A stretch of 64,000 nt of DNA from contig CM068383.1 of assembly GCA_034770075.1 (NCBI GenBank), forward strand, positions 7,901,778 through 7,965,777, written 5' to 3'. Below the pieces are notes generated by a model that had not been told where the DNA came from, searched no databases, and saw only the letters and a list, made by a program, of their open reading frames with translations. The translations under genes and the position numbers were made by a program. Positions 33,322 through 46,058 of the stretch are shown in pieces (the stretch's first letter is position 1; every line of letters starts with the position of its first letter). The DNA comes from Aralia elata (taxonomy: Eukaryota; Streptophyta; Magnoliopsida; Apiales; Araliaceae).

Positions 33322-35273
33322 CCTATACGGTGCCTTAGAGATAGGCTCTGCACCAGGAACAAGCTCAATAGTAAACTCACTTCCCGTTGTGGTGGCAACC
33401 CTGACAATTCTTCTAGAAACACATCAAAAAATTCATGAACAATTGGAACATCCTTAATACGAGACTCTCCCATAGAGGTGTTATTCACAGATGCTAAATA
33501 TCCCTCACAACCCCTAGCCACCAATTTTCCAGCTTTTAGAGCTGAAATTAATTTCACCACCTTACCCGGTCGTGAACCTTGATACACGAAATCTAGGGAC
33601 TTCAAATCCCCAAAGATAACTCTCTTCGATTGACAATCGATAGTGGCCTGGTGCGTATCTAACCAGTCCATTCCAAGAATCACATCAAAATCGTGCATAC
33701 CCATCGGTAAAAGATTTACCCCACGAATCTTATCTTCAAAACTAATAGGACAATCTCGATACAAATCAGAGATAACAATAGAAATTCCCATCGGGGTAGT
33801 AATAGACATAGCAGAATTTAAAGACTGAGATGACACACCAAGGTGTCGAACAAAAGAATTTGCAACAATCGAATGGGTAGAGCCAGTATCAAATAAAATG
33901 GAAGCCTCACGATTACCAACTATAAGAGTGCCAGAAACAGTACCTGGCGCACCTGCTGCCTGATTATGTGTCAAGGCGAAGACTCGTCCACCACGGCGCT
34001 GACCAACATTGCCACCATTATCACCACCTCCACCATTACCACGTGGTCGAGTACAATCTTTGGCAAGATGGCCCAACTGACCACACAAAAAGCATGCACC
34101 AGTAACTCTGTGACAAGGTCTTCCTGGATGATTAGCCCCACAAGTAGCACAAGGAGCTATTGGAATGAGATTAGGGTTATCCCCACCTGTTGGTCCTGGG
34201 TAACGACCCTGATTTTGCCCTTGCTGACGATTTTGCCATTGCTGACGATTATGACCTTGTTGAGGCAACTGTTGATAACTTGTGTTCTGATTCTGGCCAC
34301 GCCACTGTCTCTGTTGACCACCTCGGTTCTTGTTCCACTGACCATTCTGATTTCTCCCCTGCTGATCCGAAACTTGACTCTGCTGGTCATTTCTATCCCT
34401 CTTTCGACCTCCCTCCGGTTTAGAAGCTCGAAAGTCTTGTCGCTCCATCTCAATATTCTTGGCTGCATTAGCCACTGCTGACACATCTTCGAATTTAATG
34501 TTAATGAGATGTTGGCGATACTTATAATGAATTCTCCACTTAAATTTTTCAGCTTGTTCTGTTGCAGTCCCTGCTGAGGTTCCTGCAAAACTTGCCAACC
34601 TAGTGAACCTTGTCATGAAATCCGTAACAGACTCATCCTCCTTTTGTCGAATAGACAGATACTCTCTACCATAAGCCTCTTTATCAGCAGCTGAGAAGTA
34701 TTGTTGATAAAAGATATCACAAAACTCCGCCCAGGTAAGTGCCTCTACAAATCCATCACCCTTTGTTACTTTCATTGCTTTCCACCACCTTTGCGCATCC
34801 CCCTCTAATTTATAACTAGCTAGTACCACTTTCTGGTTATCCGAGCATCCTAGCACATCAAATATCTTTTCTAAATGGGCAACCCAATTCTCTGCATCAA
34901 TTGGAGTTGGAGCTGAAGTGAATGAATGTGGTTTCTGTTTTTGGAACCTTTCTAACCACAAATACATCGGAACAATGGATGGATCAACCCCAACAGTATT
35001 CACTTCTTCTTCATTTGTCTGCGAACCACCATTCCCGGGGTTTCTTTGATTAGGAATTTCTGGTATCGGTTGTTGCATTGCCTGAACCACTTGTGCCACC
35101 AATTGCGGCAAAGCCTGATTAATCGCCTGATTTACCAAAGCTGCCAATTGAGCATTATCTTGATTATTAGGCTGCGCATCACGCTGCATATCAGAATGTA
35201 CATCGGTTTGGTGCACGCCTCTTCCCCTACTATTTCCTCGTCTACCAGCAACTCTAGCGGATCTACGAGCCAT
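33322..35273 (-). CDS. gag: Nested Tekay gag-protease
   Basis: Start MARRSARVAGRRGNSRGRG at 35273, 35 codons of Arg/Gly-rich head. The gag core follows (PIDAENWVAHLEKIFDVLGC, RWWKAMK, FCDIFYQQYF), then a Gln/Asn-rich region, paired Cys motifs CATCGANHPGRPCH and the zinc knuckle CFLCGQLGHLAKDC, then the protease LFDTGSTHSIV and GMDWLDTHQATIDC. The frame remains open to 33294. It loses homology at about 33381, where one T seems to be missing (GAAGTGAG for GAAGTTGAG). This shifts it out of register with RT. Confidence 0.9.
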
Positions 35274-35426
35274 CTAATAAAGAAAACAATGGACTGAAGC
35301 AAAATAATTTGAATCTAATTAATATTATAGCTGAACGGCATATCAAATGGAACAAAAACCTAACCCAAGGTCTACCCATAACTCACAGGTCGAACCTAAA
35401 TAGGTTTTCTACAAGAAAGAACCTAG

Positions 35427-35438
35427 GCTCTGATACCA
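35427..35438 (-). promoter_or_regulatory. Primer-binding site, nested Tekay element
   Basis: TGGTATCAGAGC on the minus strand, four bases after the LTR end, is the classic complement of initiator tRNA-Met. Confidence 0.92.
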
Positions 35439-35442
35439 ACTC

Positions 35443-37073
35443 TGTAACACCCCCTTTCCGAAAATAGAAAAGGGAGGTCACGTGCAAAGCACAACAGAAA
35501 TATAACTAACACCAAAATTATAAACCAGAAAAGATTAGTCTAAAGAGATATTAATAACTGCAAAACTGGCTCAAAATACACACTGTTTAATACAACCTAA
35601 TCTTAATAAAGGTTCAATACAACTCTAAACAGTAACTCAAACATCAAAACATAACCAAAATATCTAAACCATCTAGGTGAGGAGCTCTCATCACACTTGC
35701 CCATGATCCCCTTGAGTACCTGCCGGAAGAAAGACACAGCATGAGCCAAATGCCCAGTACGGATATAGAGCACAGAATTATGAACCGAATTTAACTAAAT
35801 CAATTAAGGAACTGATCTGAACTGAAACGAATTAACACAACGAAGTAATAGGCTGAATCAAATGGCTGGGTGTTATTTCATACCGAGCTCAGAAATATAG
35901 CTTGCCACATAGACAAGTCAATAATGCTACAAAAGCAATCACACATTGGACCGCGAATCCAAATGCATGCAAAATCAGAAGGCGTGTTTGGCACAACATC
36001 ACCAATCTGCAGAACAGAACAGAAAACTAGGGCCGGCCCATACGCCTCTCACAACAAATCACCAAACGGCCAACTCCCATCGGAGCACAAAACAGAGACG
36101 CCGTGAACTAATCACACTGCCACGGAAGTGTCATGTCTCTCGTGCCAAGACGACATGCCTGTGGTACCCCCACAGGTGGTTATAGCTCAGGTATACCCTA
36201 CGGTATATTCTAACAAAATACCATGTCACAACACATGTGACACAATACCAACAAAAAGGGTTCTATACGTACATGTTGAACCAAATCAAATCATAATCAT
36301 AATATCTCAAAAGAAGGTAACAACCTGTACTGTTCTACAGATATCAAAATAAATAGTAGACATGATAATCCAACTCAAAGAGTACAAATACGAGTCATAT
36401 GTATCAACTCAAAAATGAAAGAATTATATGAATTTCACAAAAACAATTATGTGAAATAATAGCAGAATTCAAAACACGAAACAAAACAAATTAATTAAAT
36501 TTTAGAAGACTATCGCTGAAGGAGTACGGAATCCGTACCTGGAGTACGTAATGCAATACCCACAATTACAGATGCAATTAGTTAGGCTTGCTCAAAGTAA
36601 TCTATTCACAAAAATAATACATTTTATTAAATACTACAATATTAGTATTTAATAGTTTGTATGCATATATTGAACCCTCTATAATATTTATTAGATTAAT
36701 AAATTAAAGATATACATAATATCTAGCCAAAATAATACTAAAATATTAACTAACAAACTAACTAAAATATATTAACTAAAGTTATAAATAGAAATACAGA
36801 AAATTAAATTAAATAAATACATAAGAAAGAAAGAAAACATACCCGAAATTATGAGGTGCGTAGTCTGCCTATGCCCTCGATACTGAAAATTTTTTAACTA
36901 AGGAGGTACTTACTAAAAAGTCCCTCTCACAAAAAGTCTTTTCTTAAAATAAGAAAATCCTTATTGTTTAATAATAAAATAAACAAAATATTAGTTATAT
37001 ATATATAGGTTAGTAAAGGAGGGAGAGATAGTAAGACAAGCGATGTGGGACTTAACCAAATGTGGGTATTACA
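35443..37073 (-). repeat. LTR of nested Tekay element, right (5' LTR)
   Basis: It begins TGTAACACC after the PBS and ends ACA at 37073, followed by GTAGC. Confidence 0.93.
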
Positions 37074-37078
37074 GTAGC

Positions 37079-38610
37079 AGTAACAGATTTGGGTTGCTTA
37101 ATTACTTAATTATATTATGTATATGCATGTTATATTTCATCATTATATATGTTATATCTTGCAGATGAGTTAATTTATGCTAACTTTGAAATTTTGCAGA
37201 ATATTATATAAATATAATCATTATAATATAAGACTATAAAAAAAATCTGTTAAATATGAGTACTATATTTTGTAATTGTACTTATACTTTTATTATCTTA
37301 TTTAATTAGTTTGAACGGAAGGAGTCTAAATGAGTCGAATTTGGAATATAAAATTTTGGGTATTACATTACTAAATCCAAGTACGGATTTCGTACTCCTT
37401 CAGCGATAATCCTTTTAATTTTGAATTGTTCGTTTTGCTTTTCGTTTAGAAATTAGTTATTGTTTCACATGATTGTTCTTTCTTAAATTCATATAATAGT
37501 TTCGTGTTGGCGGTGATGCGTAGAAATCGTGTTTGTACTCTTTGAACTAGTCAATATATTTTGGGGACTTATTTCGTTTGTATTGTTATTCGTATAATTT
37601 CGTTCACATTCAGAAGTATGTAGATCGTTGGCATCTTGTGACAGTTTAGTATGTTCATATTTAAAATAATCTGATGTCATTTGGAAATGGTCATGTAAGC
37701 CTTGTAATTTGAACCCTTTTTGGCTTACATTTTGTAGTTTGATCCTTAGGGTATACTTGAGCTAACCACCTGTGGGGGTACCACAGGCATGTCCTCTTGA
37801 CACAAGGGCATGACACCTTCCGTGGCGGTGTGATCAGTCCACGGCGTATCCTTTTGTATGCTCTGGTGTGTGAGCTTTGGCCATTTGATATATTTGTTCA
37901 GGATACGTATGGGTCGACCCAGTATTTGATTTGATTTGATTTGATTTGTTTGGCGGATTAGTGACGTATGTGTCGTGCGTACTATCCGATTTGATTTGTA
38001 TACATCATGGTACCGATGTATTTTGTTAGTCTTTGGCTATTTGTATTTGAGCTCAGTATAAAATTGTTACCCTATAACCATTTGATGCAGCCTCATTTGT
38101 TTTGAGATTCTTTTGGCTATAGTTATTTGTTCGACGGTGTTAATCATTTGTACCTTGCCTCACTAATTTTGATATATTCATAATTTGTTCATAGTTTGTA
38201 TTTATTCGTTCTTTCAGCTCTTTTGGTATATATATATATATTGTGTGTATATATGTGCATCATTATATCCGTACTGGGCAATTGGCTCATGCTGTGTTCT
38301 TTTTCCGGCAGGTAATCAGGGGTGATCAGGATTGTGGGATGAGAGCTACCTTTGATCCAAATAAGTAGATTAGCTTTTGAGATTAATGTTAGACTTGGAT
38401 TTTCATAATATTTTGTAAATGGATGTTGGGCCATTTTGGCATTTATTCTTAAGAGTAGAGACTATGTTAATGTGGAGTTTCTTCTATTTAAATTGGCATG
38501 TATGGCAATTGATGTTCAATCTAATTGGAAGCATTTTGAGACTTATTAGAGGTTGTTTTTATTATATTGTGTGTGACATCTTTTTCTATTTCAGAAAAAG
38601 GGGTGTTACA
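37079..38610 (+). repeat. 5' LTR of the plus-strand Tekay element, second part
   Basis: It continues the LTR after the nested insertion and matches about 44506-46058, ending GGGGTGTTACA at 38610, next to the PBS. Confidence 0.88.
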
Positions 38611-38614
38611 GAGT

Positions 38615-38626
38615 TGGTATCAGAGC
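38615..38626 (+). promoter_or_regulatory. Primer-binding site, plus-strand Tekay element
   Basis: TGGTATCAGAGC follows the LTR end after GAGT, complementary to initiator tRNA-Met. Confidence 0.92.
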
Positions 38627-38805
38627 TTAGGTTATGTTCTTATAGATTGCCTTTAGGCTTGACCTGTGAGTTATGGGTAGACCATTGGGTAGTTATAAGG
38701 TTTTATTATAGTGCTTGTGTTGTGTTTATCTTCATTTGCATAAATTTTGGCTTCGATTATTTGTTTTTATTTGTTTGTTCTTATTGGTTTGATTTTGTAT
38801 CATAG

Positions 38806-39985
38806 ATGGCTCGTAGGTCTTCGAGAATTACTGGGAGGCAGAGTAATAATGGTAGGAGGGGGTCAGGGGCAGCCCAAGGTTGAGGTTGTTAATCAGGGTG
38901 GAAACGTTGAAACTCAGGGTAACGCAGCAATAACCCCGGCTATGGTAGCAGAAATGGTGAATGATGCAATTATGCGGGCAGTGGCACAGGATTTGCAAGG
39001 TATTCCACAGGTGCAAGGAAATCATCATGCAGATGGTATGGGGGGTGATGCAGAGATAGCACAACATGAACAGAATGATCCTCCTGAGGATCAAGTGGGT
39101 TAGCCAGTGCAGCCGTTATATGTGTTATTGGAGAGGTTCATTAAGCAGAAGCCCAAATCATTTCGTTCAGCTCCGACCCCGATTGATGCGGAGAGCTGGA
39201 TCGCCCACTTGGAGAAGATTTTTGATGTGATTGGGTGTTTAGAAAATCAGAAAGTGAGGTTAGCAGTTTATAAGCTAGAGGATGATGCTCAACGATGGTG
39301 GAAATCTTTAAAGGCTACACAGGGAGATGAATTCATGGATGCACTTATATGGAGTGATTTTTGTGACATCTTCTATCAGCAGTACTTCCCAAATGCTGAT
39401 AGGGATGCATACACCAGGGAGTTTGTGTCCATTCGGCAGAAGGATGATGAGACTATTACTGATTTCATGGCGAGGTTCACTAGATTAGCTGGTTTTGCGG
39501 GTTCAATAGCAGGAACAGCTGCACAGCAGGCAGAAAAGTTCAAATGGGCTTTGAAATATGAGTATAGGCGATCGATCATCCACACTGTATTTACAGATGT
39601 ATCACAGGTGGCTAATGCAGCTAAGAGTGTGGAAATAGAGCATAATGATTTTCGAGCTTCCAAATCATAAGGGAGTCGAAAGAGAGAGAGATGATCAGCA
39701 AGGGCAAGGAATGAGACAGTTTAGCAGAAATCAGAATAGAAGACATCATAGCTGGAATGAGCCTCCATCGGGTCAACGATTTAATCCTCGAAGGGATGTT
39801 GCTTACCCAATGCAGCAAGGTGGTCGTGGAGGTCAACAGCAAGGTCAGTGGCAAGCTAGAGGGCAGTATCAAAATAGGAGATTTCAACAGAATAGGGGTT
39901 TCCAACAGAATTAGGGTTAACATCGCCAACATGGTCAGATTCAGGGGCGGTATCCAGGACCAGCAGGTGGGGGCAATCCGAACCT
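38806..39985 (+). pseudogene. gag: Plus-strand Tekay gag, broken
   Basis: Start MARRSSRITGRQ at 38806 runs into stops. The conserved gag core (PIDAESWIAHLEKIFDVIGC, RWWKSLK, FCDIFYQQYF) is at 39107-39670 in another frame. In-frame stops at 39101-39103 (TAG), 39668-39670 (TAA), 39912-39914 (TAG) and 39918-39920 (TAA) are each one C-to-T change from a Gln codon. At least two frame changes are needed to connect start, core and protease. Confidence 0.85.
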
Positions 39986-39986
39986 T

Positions 39987-42900
39987 TTGCCACTTCCACC
40001 TGGTCCATGTGTTACATGTGGTGGGTATCATGCTGGCAGGGCGTGCTATAGAGAGACGAGGGCTTGTTTCTTATGTGGTCAAATGGGGCATAGAGTAAGG
40101 GACTGCACAATTCAACGTGGTAATGGTAGAGGCGGTAATGTTGGTGATGGCGGTCAACGCAACACCGGTGGAAGGGTATTTGTAATAACAGCTAATCAGG
40201 CGGCTCAAGCACCAGGTACTATCTCAGGCATCCTTCTTGTAGGAAATCGTGAGGCATCAGTTTTGTTTGATACTGGATCTACACATTCTATTGTTGCACT
40301 TTCATTTGCTCGTCATCTTGGAGTGTCTTCTCATATATTAGATCATTATCTATCTATTGCTACCCCGATGGGGAATTCTGTGATTATTTCTGAGCAATTT
40401 CACGAGTGTCCTTTGAAGTTAGGGAGGAGAGTGTATGCGGCTAACTTACATCCGATGGTGATGCATGATTTCGATATCATCTTGGGTATGGATTGGCTTA
40501 GTAAGCATCGAGCTACTATTGATTGTCAGGCGAGAAAGGTTATTTTTGGAACTTTAGAGGCTCCAGAATTCGAGTTTCAGTGTTCCAAGCCGAATGGTGT
40601 TGTAAAGTTGATCTCAGCTTTGAAGGCGAACAAAATGATTGCAAAGGGATGTGATTGTTATTTGTCTTATGTGAAAGATACCTCGAGGGATGAACTCCAA
40701 CTTGAAGACTATCCAGTTGTGCGAGAATTTCCTGAGGTATTTCCTAAAGATCTACCAGGATTGCCACTGCCAAGGGAAGTTGAGTTTACCATTAAGCTCA
40801 TTCCTGGGGCGGAACCTATCTCTAAGGCACCCTATAGGATGGCTCCATTAGAGTTACAAGAGTTGAAGGAGCAATTACAGGAGTTGTTAGATCGTGGATT
40901 CATTAGACCGAGCGTATCGCCATGAGGTGCTCCAGTCTTGTTTGTGAAGAAGAATGATGGATCTATGAGGTTGTGTATAGATTATAGGGAGCTAAATCGG
41001 ATCACTATCAGGAACAGATATCCATTGCCACGGATAGATGACCTTTTTGATCAGCTCCAAGGGGCAAAGTTCTTTTCAAAGATAGATTTGAGGTCGGGGT
41101 ACCATCAGTTGAGGGTGAGGGATGAAGACATTCCTAAAACAGCTTTTCGAACTCGGTATGGGCACTACGAGTTTTTGGTGATGTCGTTTGGGTTGATTAA
41201 CGCTCCGACAGTGTTTATGGATATGATGAATCGAGTTTTTAGCGAGTACTTGGACCAATTTGTCATTGTCTTCATTGATGATATTTTGGTGTATTCCAAG
41301 TCTATGGAGGAGCATGAAGAGCATCTTCGTACTATTTTAGCGGTTCTACAAAAGAATAAGTTATATGCTAAGTTCTCCAAGTGCGAATTTTGGCTAGAAC
41401 AGGTAGCATTTTTGGGGCATGTTGTGTCTGCGGAAGGCATTAAAGTAGACCCTGCGAAGGTTGAGGCTATTACTAATTGGCCAAGGCCCACCACGGTAAC
41501 CGAAGTTAGGAGTTTCTTGGGTTTGGCAGGATACTATAGGCGATTTGTGGAAGGTTTCTCTTTGTTAGCTTTGCCATTAACTCAGTTGATGAGAAAGGGC
41601 ACAAAGTTTGTGTAGAATGAGGAGCGTGAGAAGAGTTTTGAGGAGCTTAAGAAGAGGCTTGTGTCGGCTCCAGTACTTATATTACCGTCAGGGACAGGAG
41701 GTTATCAGATTTATAGTGATGCTTCCAAGAAGGGTTTAGGGTGTGTTTTGATGCAGCATGGGAAGGTAATTGCTTATGCTTCCAGACAACTTAAACCTTA
41801 TGAGGTAAATTACCCCACACACGACTTGGAGTTAGCAGCAGTTATTTTTGCCCTAAAGATTTGGAGGCACTATCTATATGGAGAGACTTGTGACATTTTC
41901 ACCGACCACAAGAGCCTTAAATATATTTTTACTCAGAAGGAGCTTAACATGAAGCAGAGGCGTTGGTTGGAGCTTCTCAAGGATTATGATGCCAGGATTC
42001 AGTATCACCCCGGTAAGGCTAATGTGGTTGCAGATGCTCTTAGCCAGAAAAGTTCAGGGAGTGTGGCTGCCTTGGTTACACAACCTCAACTCATCTCGGA
42101 TATGGAGCATTTGGGTTTGGAGTTATATGTTGAAGGGTCTGATGGGTTGGTAGCAGGTATGAGGGTGGAACCTTCTCTTATTTTGCGGATTAAAGAAGCC
42201 CAAAAAGAAGATGGTGAGTTGTGGACTATAACGCAGAATATGGATGATGGTAGGCAACCCGAGTTTCGCATTGATGAAGAATGTGTGATATGGTTTGGTA
42301 AACGGTTATGTGTTCCAATGGATCCAATGATCCGTGAGGCAGTGTTGACCGAAGCTCAGAGTTCGTCATTCTCTATTCATCCGGGGTCTACAAAGATGTA
42401 TAAGGATTTGAAGGAGAATTTTTGGTGGAGCGGAATGAAAAGAGATGTAGCTGAATTTGTGAGTAAATGTCTTACTTGTCAACAAGTGAAAATAGAGCAT
42501 CAGCGACCTGGTGGTTTGTTGCAACAGTTAGAGATTCCTGTATGGAAATGGGATGACATTTCGATGGACTTTGTTACTGGTTTACCGAGAACTCTTAAGA
42601 AGAATGATGCTATTTGGGTGGTGGTGGATCGTTTGACCAAATCGGCTCATTTCCTGGCTATTCGTGAGGATTTTTCGGTAAATAAGTTAGCAGATATTTT
42701 TCAACGTGAGATTGTTAGGCTTCATGGGACTCCGGTTTCTATTGTTTCGGATCGGGATCCACGGTTTACTTCTCAGTTTTGGAAAGGATTTCAACGAGCT
42801 TGGGGAACGCGACTCAATTATAGTACAGCTTTTCATCCGCAAACGGATGGGCAATCAGAGAGAACTATTCAGACATTAGAAGACATGTTGCGATCTTGTG

Positions 42901-43607
42901 CTCTAGAATGGACAGGAAATTGGGATGATTATTTGAGTTTGGTGGAGTTCGCATATAATAACAGCTGGCAAACTAGTATTGGTATGGCTCCTTTTGAAGC
43001 ACTGTATGGTAAGAAGTGTCGAGCTCCGACTTGTTGGGATGAGGTTGGAGAAAGGGTAATAGAAGGACCAGATTTGGTAAGGATTACTACGGAGAAGGTA
43101 GCAGTGGCAAAAGAAAAATTGAAAGAAGCTCGATCGCGGCAAAAGAGTTATGCTGATGTTCATAGGAGGACTCTTGAATTCACACCTGGTGAACACGTGT
43201 TTTTGAAAGTCTCTCCATGGAAAGGTGTTTGAAGGTTTGGTTTGAAAGGGAAGCTTAGTCCGCGTTTCATTGGCCCTTTTGAAGTTCTTGAGCGAGTTGG
43301 AGATGTGGCATATCGGGTAGCTTTACCTCCACAGTTATCTCATGTGCATAATGTCGTTCATGTTTCGGTGTTAAGGAGATATAATTATCATCCGCTTCAT
43401 GTTGTGCAATACCCGTTACATAAGATTCGAGAAGATCTTACTTGTGAAGAAGAAGCTGAGGCAATTTTAGATTGTCAAGAGAGGATTATAAGAAGGAAGA
43501 CAATTCCTTTTGTTAAGGTTTTGTGGAGAAATCATTCGGAGCGGGAAGCTACTTGGGAAATGGAAGAGTCTATTCGAGCGGAGTATCCATATCTCTTTGA
43601 AAATTAG
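39987..43607 (+). pseudogene. pol: Plus-strand Tekay protease-RT-RNase H-integrase-chromodomain
   Basis: This is one continuous frame interrupted only by three nonsense codons: TGA at 40923-40925 (Trp expected), TAG at 41613-41615 (Trp) and TGA at 43230-43232 (Arg CGA). The order is zinc knuckle CFLCGQMGHRVRDC, protease LFDTGSTHSIV, RT FIDDILVYSK, RNase H YSDASKKGLGCVL and TDHKSLKYIF, integrase HPGSTKMYKDL, CLTCQQVK, VVDRLTKSAHF, SDRDPRF, TDGQSERT, then the chromodomain-type end VKVLWRNHSEREATWEMEE. It is close to the nested element's pol and shows where that copy has indels. Confidence 0.92.
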
Positions 43608-43648
43608 GTACGTTCCTTTTTTTTGATTCCGGAGACGGAATCCTTTTT

Positions 43649-43661
43649 AAGGGGGAGGTAA
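43649..43661 (+). promoter_or_regulatory. Polypurine tract, plus-strand Tekay element
   Basis: AAGGGGGAGGTAA directly precedes the 3' LTR (TGTAATACCC at 43662). Confidence 0.88.
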
Positions 43662-44245
43662 TGTAATACCCAGAATAAAATAAATAAATATATAATATTT
43701 AAATTACATTTTTAATTTTTTGATTGGGCTTTTCTTGTGTTTGGGTCAAATTGTATTTAACTTATGTGGACTATAATAAGTTAGTGATTACATATTATTT
43801 GGGTCTTTCTTTTATTTGGGTCACTTTCTTTTGTTTGGGTCAAACTAGTCAGTTAATTTATGTGGACTGCAATAAGTAAGAATTACATTAATTTGGGCCT
43901 TTAAATTAATTAAGTCTAATTTATATTTGAGTAATTTTATATATTATATCATATTAAAATTTAAAAGAATTAATAAAATATATTAATTAATACTAAACCT
44001 AATGTCGTCTCTTTGTACCATCTGAGGAAAGGAAAATAGGCGCAGTAAAATTTGGTGGGAGAATAAGCGGCAATAGAAAAACTTTCAATATAAGGAAGAA
44101 CGGGATCCATTTAATAAAGGTGAGATTAAACTCAAATCAATTGTACAGAGTATATATGTATACATGTGTAAAGTTGTAAGCTTTTGTTTTCATATATATA
44201 TATATATATGTATATAAACGGATGTGACTTGGAGATTTCTTTTGG

Positions 44246-44312
<67 letters not shown>

Positions 44313-45646
44313 ACATACATACATAAACTGATGTTGCCATATGATGAGTTACTTTTGTTTTCGTATATATAAATATATTAATATAAATGGATGTAGGTTG
44401 GAGTATAAAATTACAATAATAAATTATATAATAATTTAAATTTTATAAATCAAGTCAGTATAATATTAGATGTGATTATGTGAGTTGATGTATAGAGTGG
44501 CAGTAACAGATTTGAGTTGCTTAATTACTTAATTATATTATGTATATGCATGTTATATTTCATCATTATATATGTTATATCTTGCAGATGAGTTAATTTA
44601 TGCTAACTTCGAAATTTTGCAGAATATTATATAAATATAATCATTATAATATAAGACTATAAAAAAATTTGTTAAATATGAGTACTATATTTTGTAATTG
44701 TATTTATACTTTTATTATCTTATTTAATTAGTTTGAACGGAAGGAGTCTAAACGAGTCGAATTTGGAATATAAAATTTTGGGTATTACATTACTAAATTC
44801 AGGTACGGATTCTGTACTCCTTCAGCGATAATCCTTTCAATTTTGAATTGTTCGTTTTGCTTTTCGTTTAGAAATTAGTTATTGTTTCACATGATTGTTC
44901 TTTCTTAAATTCATATAATAGTTTCGTGTTGGCGGTGATGCGTAGAATCGTGTTTGTACTCTTTGAACTAGTCAATATATTTTGGGGACTTATTTCGTTT
45001 GTATTGTTATTCGTATAATTTCGTTCACATTCAGAAGTATGTAGATCGTTGGCATCTTGTGACAGTTTAGTATGTTCATATTTAAAATAATCTGATGTCA
45101 TTTGGAAATGGTCATGTAAGCCTTGTAATTTGAACCCTTTTTGGCTTACAATTTGTAGTTTGATCCTTAGGGTATACTTGAGCTAACCACCTGTGGGGGT
45201 ACCACAGGCATGTCCTCTTGACACAAGGGCATGACACCTTCCGTGGCGGTGTGATCAGTCCACGGCGTATCCTTTTGTATGCTCTGGTGTGTGAGCTTTG
45301 GCCATTTGATATATTTGTTCAGGATACGTATGGGTCGACCCAGTATTTAATTTGATTTGATTTGATTTGTTTGGCGGATTAGTGACGTATGTGTTGTGCG
45401 TACTATCCGATTTGATTTGTATACATCATGGTACCGATGTATTTTGTTAGCCTTTGGCTATTTGTATTTGAGCTCAGTATAAAATTGTTACCCTATAACC
45501 ATTTGATGCAGCCTCATTTGTTTTGAGATTCTTTTGGCTATAGTTATTTGTTCGACGGTGTTAATCATTTGTACATTGCCTCACTAATTTCGATATATTC
45601 ATAATTTGTTCATAGTTTGTATTTATTCGTTCTTTCAGCTCTTTTG

Positions 45647-45694
<48 letters not shown>

Positions 45695-46058
45695 TTATAT
45701 ATGTGCATCATTATATCCGTACTGGGCAATTGGCTCACGCTGTGTTCTTTTTCCGGCAGGTAATCAGGGGTGATCAGGATTGTGGGATGAGAGCTACCTT
45801 TGATCCAAATAAGTAGATTAGCTTTTGAGATTAATGTTAGACTTGGATTTTCATAATATTTTGTAAATGGATGTTGGGCCATTTTGGCATTTATTCTTAA
45901 GAGTAGAGACCATGTTAATGTGGAGTTTCTTCTATTTAAATTGGCATGTATGGCAATTGATGTTCAATCTAATTGGAAACATTTTGAGACTTATTAGAGG
46001 TTGGTTTTTATTATATTGTGTGTGACATCTTTTTCTATTTCAGAAAAGGGGTGTTACA
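43662..46058 (+). repeat. 3' LTR of the plus-strand Tekay element
   Basis: A 2.4-kb LTR beginning TGTAATACCC and ending GGGGTGTTACA. It includes TA microsatellites at about 44250-44302 and 45652-45692 that differ in length from the 5' copy, and it carries the unoccupied form of the nested insertion site. Confidence 0.92.

Larger units (their letters stand above)
28864..37073 (-). mobile_element. Young Tekay-lineage element nested in the other's 5' LTR
   Basis: LTRs 28864-30499 and 35443-37073 begin TGTAACACC and end GGTATTACA. The target duplication is GTAGC (28859-28863 and 37074-37078). Hand comparison of the two 1.63-kb LTRs shows about three substitutions plus a few short indels. Gag-protease, RT-RNase H and integrase-chromodomain are on the minus strand but interrupted. 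The intact counterpart of the insertion site is seen in the older element's 3' LTR near 44497-44510. Confidence 0.93.
28074..46058 (+). mobile_element. Tekay-lineage (Del) Ty3/gypsy chromovirus, split by a nested element
   Basis: The 3' LTR is 43662-46058 and the 5' LTR is 28074-28863 joined to 37079-38610. An initiator-tRNA-Met PBS and a polypurine tract are in place. Internal gag-pol includes a C-terminal chromodomain-type region. The LTRs differ at roughly 30-35 sites (about 1.5 percent by hand), mostly transitions. The left border is uncertain: TGTAAT occurs at 28056, 28074 and 28086, and I found no exact target duplication with ATTTT at 46059-46063. The coding region has multiple stops. 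Confidence 0.85.

Noticed and set aside
44137..44372. Tyr/Ile-rich frames
   Set aside because: They are translations of TA/CA microsatellites (also at 56547-56750, 57927-58140 and 62159-62398).
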